From Cytobacillus kochii (GTDB taxonomy: Bacteria > Bacillota > Bacilli > Bacillales > Cytobacillaceae), in NCBI RefSeq assembly GCF_020171845.1, contig NZ_JAIVAM010000008.1:248001-312000 (forward strand): a stretch of DNA of 64,000 bases, read 5' to 3'. The notes beneath the pieces are model-generated. The model ran no database searches, had not been told where the DNA came from, and saw only the letters and a list, made by a program, of their open reading frames with translations. This document shows, piece after piece, positions 43,368-51,982 of the stretch. Each line of letters starts with the position of its first letter. Position 1 is the first letter of the stretch. The translations under genes and the position numbers were made by a program.

Positions 43368-44333
43368 ATGCCAAATGAAATTTTTAATGATATACAACAA
43401 TACTTTCAAAAAGTCGCAGATGAGAAAAATAATGATGATAAATCTAGAGATGCCCCAAAGGTTTCAACCATTAATGGGATGAGAAAGATGAGGGGTAAGA
43501 ACCGTAAAGCGATTTCCAGTCATGTTGCTTTTGCGTATAGTTACTATTACTTAATCACTTGGCTATATCGTTATGCTAAATATGGGGAAATAAATATAGC
43601 TGTATCAGATATAAAATCCATATTAGGCTACAGTAAAACTAGCCAAGAAGTGGATTTTATCATCAAAAAGAACGGTATCTTAGATAGCTTAAATTATACA
43701 GATACCACTACTAATTATCCTATTGCTTGGGAGTATGAAACAGAATTAGAGTTCACATTGATTAATGACTTAGACAATTATTATAAAGACTCATATCGCA
43801 AATCCAAAGGCAAAAATTATAGAGTGAAAATGCCGATTAAGAGTTTTTATAGAAGTGAGGAAAGTAGACAAGAAGATGATGGATACGATGGATTATTCTT
43901 TGATCCATATGATTTTCATCTCATTCCATTTGAAGTGTTTATGAGATGCATGGATAACAAAAACTTGGGGGTGAGAGGGTTTTATCTCTATGGGTTCTTA
44001 TCACATAAAAACAACCTTTATAAAGAAGGTTATACAGTTCCCATAGATGAGTTAGCAGATAAGGCTGCAATTCCATTAAGTACCCTAGAGCGAGTTTTAG
44101 ATGAGTTGAGGAGATACAATATGATCACTTGTATACATAACCAAGACTTCTATGTAAAAGGTTTAGAGGATGCCAAAGCAAACACATATAAAACCAATGA
44201 TTATCAAAGCTATTCCTTCGAGCCTCTTGAAATACATAAAATGAAAATGTTATCACCTGATAGATACGAAAAGTATCTTCAATCAAAAAATGAGACAGAC
44301 AATGTTGTTAAAAACCTTATTAACAATTTTTAA
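43368..44333 (+). CDS. Winged-helix phage protein, possible replication initiator or regulator
   Basis: A 321-residue protein of unknown family. The C-terminal half has a winged-helix pattern (YTVPIDELADKAAIPLSTLERVLDELRRYNMI, about 224-255) like replication initiators and GntR-like readers, and an N-terminal helical block precedes it. The ATG at 43368 has only a weak ribosome binding site. The frame is open upstream to an ATT at 43308 (then LKREIQEFLKYDTREE), which sits 7 bases after GAGGGTGG, so a non-standard start is possible. It lies directly before the AT-rich repeat. Confidence 0.65.
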   Translation: MPNEIFNDIQQYFQKVADEKNNDDKSRDAPKVSTINGMRKMRGKNRKAISSHVAFAYSYYYLITWLYRYAKYGEINIAVSDIKSILGYSKTSQEVDFIIKKNGILDSLNYTDTTTNYPIAWEYETELEFTLINDLDNYYKDSYRKSKGKNYRVKMPIKSFYRSEESRQEDDGYDGLFFDPYDFHLIPFEVFMRCMDNKNLGVRGFYLYGFLSHKNNLYKEGYTVPIDELADKAAIPLSTLERVLDELRRYNMITCIHNQDFYVKGLEDAKANTYKTNDYQSYSFEPLEIHKMKMLSPDRYEKYLQSKNETDNVVKNLINNF

Positions 44334-44341
44334 CCAAGTAT

Positions 44342-44482
44342 AAAAACAACGATATTTACCATATTTATAAAATATATTATTAATATGATTTCATAAGTTT
44401 TAATATTATTAATTATTATATTAGTAAAAAAATAAATCTATATATTAACTATCTTAAATATATACTAAATATCGTTGTTTTT
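44342..44482. repeat. 17-base inverted repeat around very AT-rich DNA, candidate origin
   Basis: AAAAACAACGATATTTA (44342-44358) and TAAATATCGTTGTTTTT (44466-44482) flank 107 bases with only about ten G or C. It lies between a winged-helix gene and the polymerase gene. It could be a replication origin, a promoter region, or a large terminator (the right arm ends in T). Confidence 0.6.
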
Positions 44483-44511
44483 TAAAATAACATAAAAGGA
44501 GAGAAATCTTA

Positions 44512-47460
44512 TTGAAATTAGATAACTTAAAATTACTGAATTATCAAGCATACGTTTACTCATTCGGCACAGAAAATTTTTATAACGATAGAGAGTTCGA
44601 TTTACATACACAAAAAATAGCATTAGAAGCACAGAGGGTTGATTATAATAAATTTATTTCACTTGTTAAGGATTATGTTACTAGCTTTAATAAAGTAATG
44701 GTTACCAATAAGAAAGATGATTTAAAAAGTTTGGAATCAGCATTATTAAAAAAACAGACCAAACTGGAAAGATATATAGGGTACAGTAAATTAGATAAGT
44801 ACATCGAAGTATGCAGCATTTATTATAAAACTAATAAAAAAGAGTTTAATAGAAAAAGTAGAAAAATTGGTGAAATAAAGGATAAGATAAACTGTTTAGA
44901 TGATATGTTGATATTTAATGTCAAAAAAAGTGAATACAAAATAAATAATAAGTCACGCTTACATATTCGAAAGAAAAAGGTAATCAAACAAATTGCTGAA
45001 ATTAAAACTAAACTCACAGAAGAATCACAAAAAGTAGATGAAAAAGGATTACCGAGGACGCTTCGACCATTAGCGATAAATGACTCTAATGTGATTTCAT
45101 TATTTGATAGCAGCTTGATAAGAGCAATTGGAGCTAATGATAATAAAATATGTGAAGATATCTTTATCATTAAGGCGTATGGTAATAACATGCTTAAGTC
45201 ACTAATAAAAAATGGATTTACCTATAATGGTGTTACGTATACATACATATTTTCCAGTGCTGGACAAATTAGAAATAGAAAATCTGTTTGGATCAACAGT
45301 GAAAAGTACAATAGTATTGAATCGCAGCTTATGTGTGGATTAAACAAAAATATCATTAACCAAAAAGGTGGCATCAATATCAATAAATTTAATGCTTATA
45401 GTGCATTGTGTGCTACTGCATCCACACCATGGCCAGAGTTTAATATCCATAAAGCGATAGTTGTTGATGACTTTGAAACAACATTTAATACAAAAGTTGA
45501 TTATATTGATAGTGATACATATGAAATTTATGAAGATGTAGAAAAGCCAATTACAATAAATCATGTTGATGGAGCTGGTATGATATTACCTTCACTTTCA
45601 ACTAAAAGTTTTCAATTTAGGCTTCCTCACTTTAAGGGTCTTCTTGTTCCCTTTCCATTTGATAAATTTATTGAGGAGCATAAAAGTGCTAACCCAAAAG
45701 TAAAGGATATATACGGTAAAGAATGGGATGTCATTAAAGAGGGCATCGAGATAATTTTCACTAAAAGTCAGTTTAAAATGTGGAAGTTTTATACGGATTG
45801 GACTGATTATAAAAGAAACTTTATTCAACATACATGTGAAGCAGTAATTTGTAATAGGGAAGCAGATGTGTTTGAGGATAAAACGATTTCATATCAAATG
45901 TTGCAAACACTAAATGACATGACAACAAATGAGTTATCCCAATTGAGTAGTAAGACAATTGGAAATATACTTAGTCTAGGCAATAATATTGAAGTAATAA
46001 AAGAAGTTTTAGGAGCTGAGGATGATAAAGAGGATAAATATCCATTCCAACAAGCAATTAACATTTATCCTAATTTAATACATGATCCGTATACAAAGAA
46101 TACACTTAAAAAGAAGAAAGCTAGTTTAGTTAAATCGGCTAAAGCAGGGAAGCTGCTTATCCCAGGTAGCAAGAGGACATATATAGCACCAGATTTATAT
46201 GCCTTTTGTGAGTGGTTGTTTATGGATGTTAAGCAGCCAAAAGGATTATTGAAGAACGGTGAAATAAGTTGTTCGTTGTATGATGATAATCTAAAAATAG
46301 ATGTGCTTAGAAGCCCGCATTTGTACAGAGAGCATTGTGTTAGGGTTAATAAGGTAAATGATTACCTTGGTCAATGGTTTATCAGTAAGTGTGTCTATAC
46401 AAGCATCCGTGACCCTATATCAAAGCAACTGATGTTTGATGTAGATGGGGATGAAGGGTTACTAATCTCTGATCCCCTTTTCGTCAAAGTGGCCGAAAGA
46501 CACATGAAAGATATACGACCTCTCGAATATAAATTGGGGAAGGCTAAGGAAGAAGAAATAAACAACAACAATATCTATGAGTCTCTCATTGCTGCATATA
46601 AAATGAACATAGGTGAGTACTCCAATTTGATTACCAAAATATTTGGTAACCATGATGTAAATGAAGAAACACTGAAGTTGGTTAAATTCCTCTGTCTAGA
46701 AAATAATGCGTGTATTGATTTTGCGAAAACTTTGTGGATGCCAGAAAGACCACCTGAAGTAGATGAGATTATCAGGAAATACATAAAAGGTAAGATGCCT
46801 CACTTTTTTAAATATGCTAATGATTTTGCAAATGATAAAGTTGAAGGTTTAATCAGAAAGAATCAAGATACCGAAGCTGAAAAAATAAGTGTAGTTAATC
46901 AATTGGACAATATTATCCCGAGTAAAAGAATTGTATTTGATGAGAGTATTGTTCCGCCATTTGATTATAAGATATTATTGAGTGACAAATCATTTGGTGC
47001 AGAAGGAGATAAAGGTAACAAAAAAGAGGATAATAAAAAGATCATTGATTTATACATAAAATTGAATGTTGAAAAAACCAAAAAGGTTAAAGATGAAGTA
47101 AAAAATGGCTCTAACAAAAGGAAGGTTGAATTAAAAGTTTATAAGGATATTCGCAAAGAACTGTTAGATGTCACAGGAGAAAAACCACAACATGTGACGA
47201 ATGTTTTAGTTAGTTATCTTTATAACCAAATCAAAACCGAGTATAAGCAAACATTGTGGTATTGCTTTGGTGAGGAGATATTAAAGAATATTGAAATGAA
47301 TGTGTTGGGTATCAAAAGATGTAAAAATAGATACTGTAAAGAAGAAATAGCGAAAGAAAAGGGTAAGCAATACTGCGCAAAGTGCGCAAAGGAAAATGAA
47401 AGAATTAGAAAGATGAAATATAAGAAAAAAGTGGGAGCGAAAATAAAACAGGCAATTTAA
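44512..47460 (+). CDS. YonO/QDE-1-like single-subunit RNA polymerase
   Basis: A 982-residue protein with hallmarks of the two-barrel RNA polymerases that include SPbeta YonO and eukaryotic RdRPs. Seen: DGAGMILPSLSTKSFQFRLP (353-372) followed by HFKGLLVPF, like the DGIG...PSAFQIRYGGYKGVV block of RdRPs; RSPHL (600-604), like their RxPxL; and FDVDGDEG, where Asp643, Asp645 and Asp647 form the metal-binding DxDGD. A Cys4 zinc site (CKNRYC...CAKC) is near the C-terminus. YonO transcribes SPbeta late genes from DNA; a like role here is inferred. TTG start follows AAGGAGAG. Confidence 0.8.
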   Translation: MKLDNLKLLNYQAYVYSFGTENFYNDREFDLHTQKIALEAQRVDYNKFISLVKDYVTSFNKVMVTNKKDDLKSLESALLKKQTKLERYIGYSKLDKYIEVCSIYYKTNKKEFNRKSRKIGEIKDKINCLDDMLIFNVKKSEYKINNKSRLHIRKKKVIKQIAEIKTKLTEESQKVDEKGLPRTLRPLAINDSNVISLFDSSLIRAIGANDNKICEDIFIIKAYGNNMLKSLIKNGFTYNGVTYTYIFSSAGQIRNRKSVWINSEKYNSIESQLMCGLNKNIINQKGGININKFNAYSALCATASTPWPEFNIHKAIVVDDFETTFNTKVDYIDSDTYEIYEDVEKPITINHVDGAGMILPSLSTKSFQFRLPHFKGLLVPFPFDKFIEEHKSANPKVKDIYGKEWDVIKEGIEIIFTKSQFKMWKFYTDWTDYKRNFIQHTCEAVICNREADVFEDKTISYQMLQTLNDMTTNELSQLSSKTIGNILSLGNNIEVIKEVLGAEDDKEDKYPFQQAINIYPNLIHDPYTKNTLKKKKASLVKSAKAGKLLIPGSKRTYIAPDLYAFCEWLFMDVKQPKGLLKNGEISCSLYDDNLKIDVLRSPHLYREHCVRVNKVNDYLGQWFISKCVYTSIRDPISKQLMFDVDGDEGLLISDPLFVKVAERHMKDIRPLEYKLGKAKEEEINNNNIYESLIAAYKMNIGEYSNLITKIFGNHDVNEETLKLVKFLCLENNACIDFAKTLWMPERPPEVDEIIRKYIKGKMPHFFKYANDFANDKVEGLIRKNQDTEAEKISVVNQLDNIIPSKRIVFDESIVPPFDYKILLSDKSFGAEGDKGNKKEDNKKIIDLYIKLNVEKTKKVKDEVKNGSNKRKVELKVYKDIRKELLDVTGEKPQHVTNVLVSYLYNQIKTEYKQTLWYCFGEEILKNIEMNVLGIKRCKNRYCKEEIAKEKGKQYCAKCAKENERIRKMKYKKKVGAKIKQAI

Positions 47461-47471
47461 ATAAGGCTCTT

Positions 47472-47505
47472 AGAACCCTTGATATCATTGGGTTCTTTCT
47501 TTGTA
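47472..47505 (+). terminator. Terminator after the polymerase gene
   Basis: AGAACCC pairs with GGGTTCT around an 11-base loop, followed by TTCTTTG. Confidence 0.7.
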
Positions 47506-47599
47506 TTTTAAGGAGAGATAATCCCCTTATAGGAGAAAAGTTATAAAAAATACATATAAATATCCATAATAACATTAACATAAAAATTGGATATTGGTC

Positions 47600-47652
47600 A
47601 ATGAGTGTCACGTTAAGCGCTATAGTTTATAGAATTTAACGTGCTACTCATT
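47600..47652 (+). other. Large hairpin upstream of the small HTH gene
   Basis: AATGAGT-xx-CACGTTAA pairs with TTAACGTG-xx-ACTCATT. No T-run follows, so it is not a plain terminator. It may be an RNA structure or a protein-binding site. Confidence 0.5.
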
Positions 47653-47769
47653 AATTAGCACAAGCTTTACGTTATCAAATTACATAATTGAGTCTTTTTT
47701 TAGGAGACTCCCTTTTTAATCAACTAATAACACTCACATAAAAAAATAATCAGGAAAGGAGTGTAAAAA

Positions 47770-47946
47770 ATGGATAGGGAGAGTTTAAGGCGGTATAGGG
47801 TTATGCGAGGTCTAACTCAAAAAGACTTAGCTGAAAAAATCGGTATTGCACAGTCATATTACAGTGTTATCGAGTCAGGTAAAAAGAAACTTACAAGCAA
47901 AATGAAAGAAAGAGTTAAAGAAGCAATAAAGATTAAAATTTTATAG
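47770..47946 (+). CDS. Small XRE-type HTH regulator
   Basis: A 58-residue Cro-like protein: MDRESLRRYRVMRGLTQKDL, AEKIGIAQSYYSVIESGKKK and a basic tail. The helix-turn-helix TQKDLAEKIGIAQSYYSVIESG is textbook. ATG at 47770 follows AAAGGAGTG. It stands alone between the polymerase gene and the tail-type genes, among strong inverted repeats, and may control the late region. Confidence 0.85.
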   Translation: MDRESLRRYRVMRGLTQKDLAEKIGIAQSYYSVIESGKKKLTSKMKERVKEAIKIKIL

Positions 47947-47952
47947 TGATTT

Positions 47953-48132
47953 TTGACGTTAGCCGGCATACCAAGTCTATGTCGTTGGGGTTAATTAGCG
48001 TCAATAAACAAATAATTAGCCATTCGTTAACGACTCCCATCGTTGATGATATCTCCTTTGTAATACTTTATTTTTAATTAGAATAGCGACTTTCAAAGTC
48101 GTTATTAGGCTGGTTATTAAGTTAATCAGCCT
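47953..48132 (+). other. Series of inverted repeats before the late genes
   Basis: Three hairpins follow one another: TTGACG/CGTCAA (47953-48004), CGACTT-tc-AAAGTCG (48087-48101) and AGGCTG/CAGCCT (48107-48132). No gene is seen. They could be a late regulatory region or a packaging site. Confidence 0.5.
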
Positions 48133-48169
48133 CTGCTTTATGCAGATGAAAGGCAGGATGAAAAGTTAA

Positions 48170-48676
48170 ATGGGCATGTATGAAAATATCCAAGATATTA
48201 TGAAATCACTTTGGGCAAATGAAGAATTGCTGAGATTGCTACATTATAAACCTAAAAGTTTAAGAGATAAAACACTTGATCCATTAGATGATTCTTTACC
48301 TAACATAACAGAAATAGATTTGGATTGGTCAATCAGAGAAAATGTTATTATGCCTACCCCAAAGAGTGACGATTTAAACGAAGAACCACTGTGTAGACTC
48401 TGTGTGTATTTAGGTGATAGAGAACCTATGGGTGGTGTAAAGAGTTTCCATGCTGTCACACAAGACTTACATATAGATATATTATGTCATTTTGAATATG
48501 AAAATGGTGATTTTAGAAGTAACCGAATTGCAGATAAGGTAAGCCAAATGTTCAACTTCTCTTCTATTACAGGGTTAGGGAAAATGGATTATGCAGGTGG
48601 AAATATTATAAGTGGAGTTCCAAATCAATATGTGGGTTATAAGCATGTGTTTAGGTTTGGAGGATTAAAGAGATGA
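48170..48676 (+). CDS. Phage structural protein, tail-terminator/neck-like
   Basis: A 168-residue protein of unknown family. Size, the WSIRENVIMPTPKSDD segment and the place just before a tail-tube-like gene fit a tail terminator or tail-completion protein, but no clear signature is seen. The gene overlaps the next by 4 bases (ATGA). The ribosome binding site is poor (AGGATG some 12 bases before the ATG). Confidence 0.6.
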   Translation: MGMYENIQDIMKSLWANEELLRLLHYKPKSLRDKTLDPLDDSLPNITEIDLDWSIRENVIMPTPKSDDLNEEPLCRLCVYLGDREPMGGVKSFHAVTQDLHIDILCHFEYENGDFRSNRIADKVSQMFNFSSITGLGKMDYAGGNIISGVPNQYVGYKHVFRFGGLKR

Positions 48677-49380
48677 TTGATGAAATTAAAGAGCAACTTA
48701 TCTTAGGTCTCCCTATTGAGACTGAATTAGGAATGTGTAATCAGTTGAAGGTTAGAGATTTGATTTATTTTAATAAGGATTTACGTGCAATTTCTTTGAA
48801 TAAAGATCATATTATCAGGAGTTTTGCTGATGCAAAAGATAAAGAGATAATTGATTATATTAAATCTAGATCTTTGTTACAAATCATTCATGAAGTAGAT
48901 GATATTAAAAACTCATATATCAATGTTTTTAATAAAATGTTTCGTGAAGATGCATTTTATGAGGTCAATGAAGATAACCTAGACTTTTATAGAGAGTTAC
49001 TTTTATCAATGAATTGCATCAAGGAAGAAAAGATCAATCCGAATCCTGAAATCCAGGCAGCAATTGAGAGAAGCAAGCGTGTTAATGCAGATGAAGGTGA
49101 GAGTGTTGATCTTAGTTGTATGGTATCAAGCATCGTTGTAGCTTGTGGTATACCGTACAGTGACATTTTAGAATTAACCCTATATCAAATGCATATGACA
49201 TTTTCTCGCATTGGTCAGTTTAAGGATTTTGATACAACAGTTGTTTTAGCTTCAGCAGGTGCTGATAAAGTGAAGATTGAGAGTTGGAGCAAGGATGTCA
49301 ATTTGTTCAAAGAGGATAAACACGCAGTCAGTGAATCTCAATTTAATAATAGCTTTGGGAAGATATTATCAGGCAGCTAA
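48673..49380 (+). CDS. Hypothetical phage protein, 235 residues
   Basis: A soluble helical protein of unknown family whose start overlaps the previous gene by 4 bases. The C-terminal segment (MHMTFSRIGQFKDFDTTVVLASAGADKVKIESWSKDVNLF) looks like those of tail-assembly proteins, but I cannot confirm it. It lies 46 bases before the tail-tube-like gene. Confidence 0.6.
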   Translation: MIDEIKEQLILGLPIETELGMCNQLKVRDLIYFNKDLRAISLNKDHIIRSFADAKDKEIIDYIKSRSLLQIIHEVDDIKNSYINVFNKMFREDAFYEVNEDNLDFYRELLLSMNCIKEEKINPNPEIQAAIERSKRVNADEGESVDLSCMVSSIVVACGIPYSDILELTLYQMHMTFSRIGQFKDFDTTVVLASAGADKVKIESWSKDVNLFKEDKHAVSESQFNNSFGKILSGS

Positions 49381-49426
49381 AATAATTAGCTGTTTTTATT
49401 TATTTTAAAAATGGAGGAATATAAAA

Positions 49427-50161
49427 ATGACAAATTTATTAGTATTTGATACAGCGGATGCAGTGATGAAAAGGAAATCTGACGGTGAAGTATTTGTAAC
49501 TGCCGAGACGCAATTAGCATCTCTTACTACATCGCTAGGTATCAACGAAAAAATATTTGGTGGTATCGGTAATAAACCACTTGCTGTAATGAAAGGTCAA
49601 AAAGAAGTAACATCAACTTTACGTAATGCTTTTTATAACAAAGAACTTCTTGCAATTACACAAGGTGTTTCAGTTGAAGAGGGAACTCATGATGTATATA
49701 AGCGTGAAAATGGTTTAAAGGTAGTCGATAATGAAGGAACTTTAGAGGTAACTATTACAGGTACTCCTGTTGGGACTACTGCTTATGTTACAAATACTAA
49801 AGGTGAAACTGAACCTGCTGCAATTACATCTAAGGTAGTAACTATCCCTACAGGGCAGGCTGTAGAAGGTGAATCTGTTGCTGTAAGTTATCAAATTAAA
49901 GTAACAGGTAAAACTGTACCATTAGATTCTCAAGCTTTTGGTGAAGCATATGAAATTGAATATCATACCATTGCTTATGATCCAGAAACTAATCAAGTGG
50001 TGAAAGATATTTATATCCAATTGGATCACGTTGTTCCGTCGAGTGATTTCGAGCTTTCGTTTGAAAATGGCACACCTATTGCACCAGAAATCACATTTGA
50101 TGCTTTAGCTCCAGCAAATGCTACTGAGATTGGTCGAATTGTTGAGGTAAATCGTGGTTAA
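49427..50161 (+). CDS. Major tail-like protein
   Basis: A 244-residue beta-rich protein. Its length, place (after a tail-terminator-like gene and before a chaperone-like gene) and content fit a tail tube subunit. The middle (about 103-168, VTITGTPVGTTAYVTNTKGE and on) looks like an inserted Ig-like domain, often found in tail tube and capsid surface proteins. ATG follows GGAGG. The assignment rests on context, not on a firm motif. Confidence 0.6.
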   Translation: MTNLLVFDTADAVMKRKSDGEVFVTAETQLASLTTSLGINEKIFGGIGNKPLAVMKGQKEVTSTLRNAFYNKELLAITQGVSVEEGTHDVYKRENGLKVVDNEGTLEVTITGTPVGTTAYVTNTKGETEPAAITSKVVTIPTGQAVEGESVAVSYQIKVTGKTVPLDSQAFGEAYEIEYHTIAYDPETNQVVKDIYIQLDHVVPSSDFELSFENGTPIAPEITFDALAPANATEIGRIVEVNRG

Positions 50162-50222
50162 TTAATACATAATGTTTGAGGGTGGGAGGTATTCTCCTGC
50201 TCTTTTTAATATGGAGGTACAT

Positions 50223-50744
50223 ATGACAAAGAAGTTTAAAGCGAGTATGTTAAAGGATGAAGTAGACCAATATAGCCAGACTCTTCAGTTCCCTGTTAAA
50301 TACAATGAGGAAGAATACATTGTTAAATTATACCCCTTCTTTTCACCAGTTAAGATTAGCGAATTGGTTAATGATTTAGCTGTATTTTTTAAAGGGTTAA
50401 ATGAAGAAGGTCACTCGATTGATAATAGTGAAGAGGTTGGTATTGTTAATTGCTTTATATTAAAACATTTTAGTGATATGCAATTTTACAATGGCAGAAA
50501 AGCAAAAAACAGATTTAAAAAATTGTATGATGAGTTTAAATATGTGATTAATAGTGAGGTATGTCAGATACTTATTAAATCTTTTCCTGTTGAATCAATG
50601 GAGAAAGTGTATGAAAAAATTGCTGAAGTGATTGAAACTGGCAAAAAGTTTGAGCGAGATAAAGCAAACATTATCAACACAATTAAAGAGTTACCACTCG
50701 AAAACGAATTTTTAAAAGAAAAAGCTTTAAATGAAATTAAGTGA
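50223..50744 (+). CDS. Phage tail-assembly-chaperone-like protein
   Basis: A 173-residue protein directly after the tail-tube-like gene. That is the place of the tail chaperone in siphoviruses, and its helical composition fits. I chose the ATG at 50223 because GGAGGTACAT precedes it; an earlier in-frame start at 50172 lies in a poor context. Usual tail chaperones precede the tape measure gene, but here that gene is 12 kb away. I found no frameshift slippery site. Confidence 0.5.
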   Translation: MTKKFKASMLKDEVDQYSQTLQFPVKYNEEEYIVKLYPFFSPVKISELVNDLAVFFKGLNEEGHSIDNSEEVGIVNCFILKHFSDMQFYNGRKAKNRFKKLYDEFKYVINSEVCQILIKSFPVESMEKVYEKIAEVIETGKKFERDKANIINTIKELPLENEFLKEKALNEIK

Positions 50745-50755
50745 TGGAGGTAGCC

Positions 50756-50959
50756 ATGGACTTTAAAAAAGGCGAGATTGTTTATTCAAACAAAAGTAGA
50801 ATGCAGGGTAAAGTGATTAAAGTTAATAAACATAATGATTCCGCTTTGGTTGAGTTTATACTATCTCAAAATAAAGAAATGATGATAAGGACAACTCAAC
50901 TGCAAATTTTATCACTTAAGGATTTATTCAAAATACATAAAAGAATAAATAGGGTTTAA
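50756..50959 (+). CDS. Small phage protein, unknown
   Basis: A 67-residue basic protein (MDFKKGEIVYSNKSRMQGKV and a Lys/Arg-rich end). GEIVYSNKSRMQGKVIKVN resembles a small SH3-like beta fold. ATG follows GGAGG at 5 bases. It is between the chaperone-like gene and the tRNA-like gene. Confidence 0.65.
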   Translation: MDFKKGEIVYSNKSRMQGKVIKVNKHNDSALVEFILSQNKEMMIRTTQLQILSLKDLFKIHKRINRV

Positions 50960-50995
50960 TTTATAAGCGATTCAATTTGAATGGCTTTTTTATCT

Positions 50996-51073
50996 GGCTT
51001 GGTAGCTCAATTGGTAGAGCAGCATATCAGAAGATATAGCAATTTGTAGGTTCGAATCCTGCCCAAGCAACCA
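50996..51073 (+). tRNA. tRNA-like gene with aberrant anticodon arm
   Basis: The D-arm (GCTC-AATTGGTA-GAGC), T-arm (GTAGG-TTCGAAT-CCTGC) and encoded CCA end are canonical, and the acceptor pairs GCTTGG with CCAAGC. The first pair is G:A. The middle arm is not normal: ATATC-AGAA-GATAT is a 5-base stem with a 4-base loop instead of 7, plus a bulge, so no anticodon can be assigned. It may be a pseudo-tRNA or have a phage-specific role. Confidence 0.55.
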
Positions 51074-51103
51074 CTTAAAAATCGATAAATTAAGGAGAAA
51101 AAG

Positions 51104-51286
51104 ATGAAAATTACGAATGTATTAAATTATGATTATAAAATAAATTTAGATGAAACTAATGATGATTATGTGATTGCTGAAACCCATGTAAGATTAAAAG
51201 GTGAGGAAGAATGGGTACATATGCAAACTGTGAAACACTTTACAAATGGGGAAAAAGAAACTTTATTTATTGTAGGAAAAGAATAA
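51104..51286 (+). CDS. Small phage protein, 60 residues
   Basis: An acidic soluble protein of unknown family. ATG follows AAGGAG. Its stop overlaps the next start (TAATG). Part of a run of small genes after the tRNA-like gene. Confidence 0.65.
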   Translation: MKITNVLNYDYKINLDETNDDYVIAETHVRLKGEEEWVHMQTVKHFTNGEKETLFIVGKE

Positions 51287-51435
51287 TGCTCATTATATTT
51301 AAGATTTTATTGATTGCAATGATTGGATATTTTAGCTATCACGTATCACAGGAGCTGATTAATGATTGCCAGGCGAGATACTTTTATTTGGTTATCTTAG
51401 GTGTGATTACATTATTCGGTACGTTTTGGATATAG
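51286..51435 (+). CDS. Small membrane protein, 49 residues
   Basis: MLIIFKILLIAMIGYFSYHV followed by a polar turn and a second hydrophobic stretch (YFYLVILGVITLFGTFWI). Two membrane segments. The ATG overlaps the previous stop. A longer in-frame start at 51211 overlaps the upstream gene and is not used. Unknown function; a lysis-related role is only a guess from its size. Confidence 0.6.
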   Translation: MLIIFKILLIAMIGYFSYHVSQELINDCQARYFYLVILGVITLFGTFWI

Positions 51436-51438
51436 CGT

Positions 51439-51810
51439 ATGGCTTATAGTTTTATAGATTGTGAGTATTGTGGAGATATGATTCGACCGAATACATTGAG
51501 AAAGTTATTTGTAGGTTATTACAATAGAGAGCCAGTGTATAAGCATCATTACCCTTGTAATAGCTGTGGTGGTGAGATGGTAATTAGATATTATCATTCT
51601 TCTACTAATAAATGGTATGACAAGGTGATGATGTGTAAGCTTTCTTTGGATTTTGACAGAGGAAATGAAGATAAGATTAAGGATATCTTATTAGATTTAG
51701 AGATAGCTGAAGATGCCTTAAATAAGGCAAATAAGAAGATTATAAATAAATTAGGGTTAATAGGAGGAGAGAAAGATGATGATGGATCAGAAGGAATACA
51801 GATTGTTTGA
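51439..51810 (+). CDS. Zinc-ribbon phage protein, 123 residues
   Basis: Two pairs of cysteines, CEYCG near the start and CNSCGG about 30 residues later, can form a zinc ribbon; the C-terminal part is helical and acidic. Unknown function. It overlaps the next gene by 35 bases. Confidence 0.65.
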   Translation: MAYSFIDCEYCGDMIRPNTLRKLFVGYYNREPVYKHHYPCNSCGGEMVIRYYHSSTNKWYDKVMMCKLSLDFDRGNEDKIKDILLDLEIAEDALNKANKKIINKLGLIGGEKDDDGSEGIQIV

Positions 51811-51970
51811 TATGGTTTTCTCTAATTTAGATGAGGATCAGATTGATGAGATATTGGAGTGTGCTTATCTTGTTATGTGTGAGAGAGGATATTCAAATGA
51901 GTTGTGGATGGAGCTAAGGGAAATAGCTGAGATGTATGAAGATGCTGAAGGAAATGGGATTATACATTAG
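51776..51970 (+). CDS. Small acidic phage protein
   Basis: A 64-residue, Glu/Asp-rich helical protein. ATG follows AGGAGGAGAG. It overlaps the zinc-ribbon gene by 35 bases and lies 12 bases before the next gene. Confidence 0.65.
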   Translation: MMMDQKEYRLFDMVFSNLDEDQIDEILECAYLVMCERGYSNELWMELREIAEMYEDAEGNGIIH

Positions 51971-51982
51971 GGGGAATGGAAA

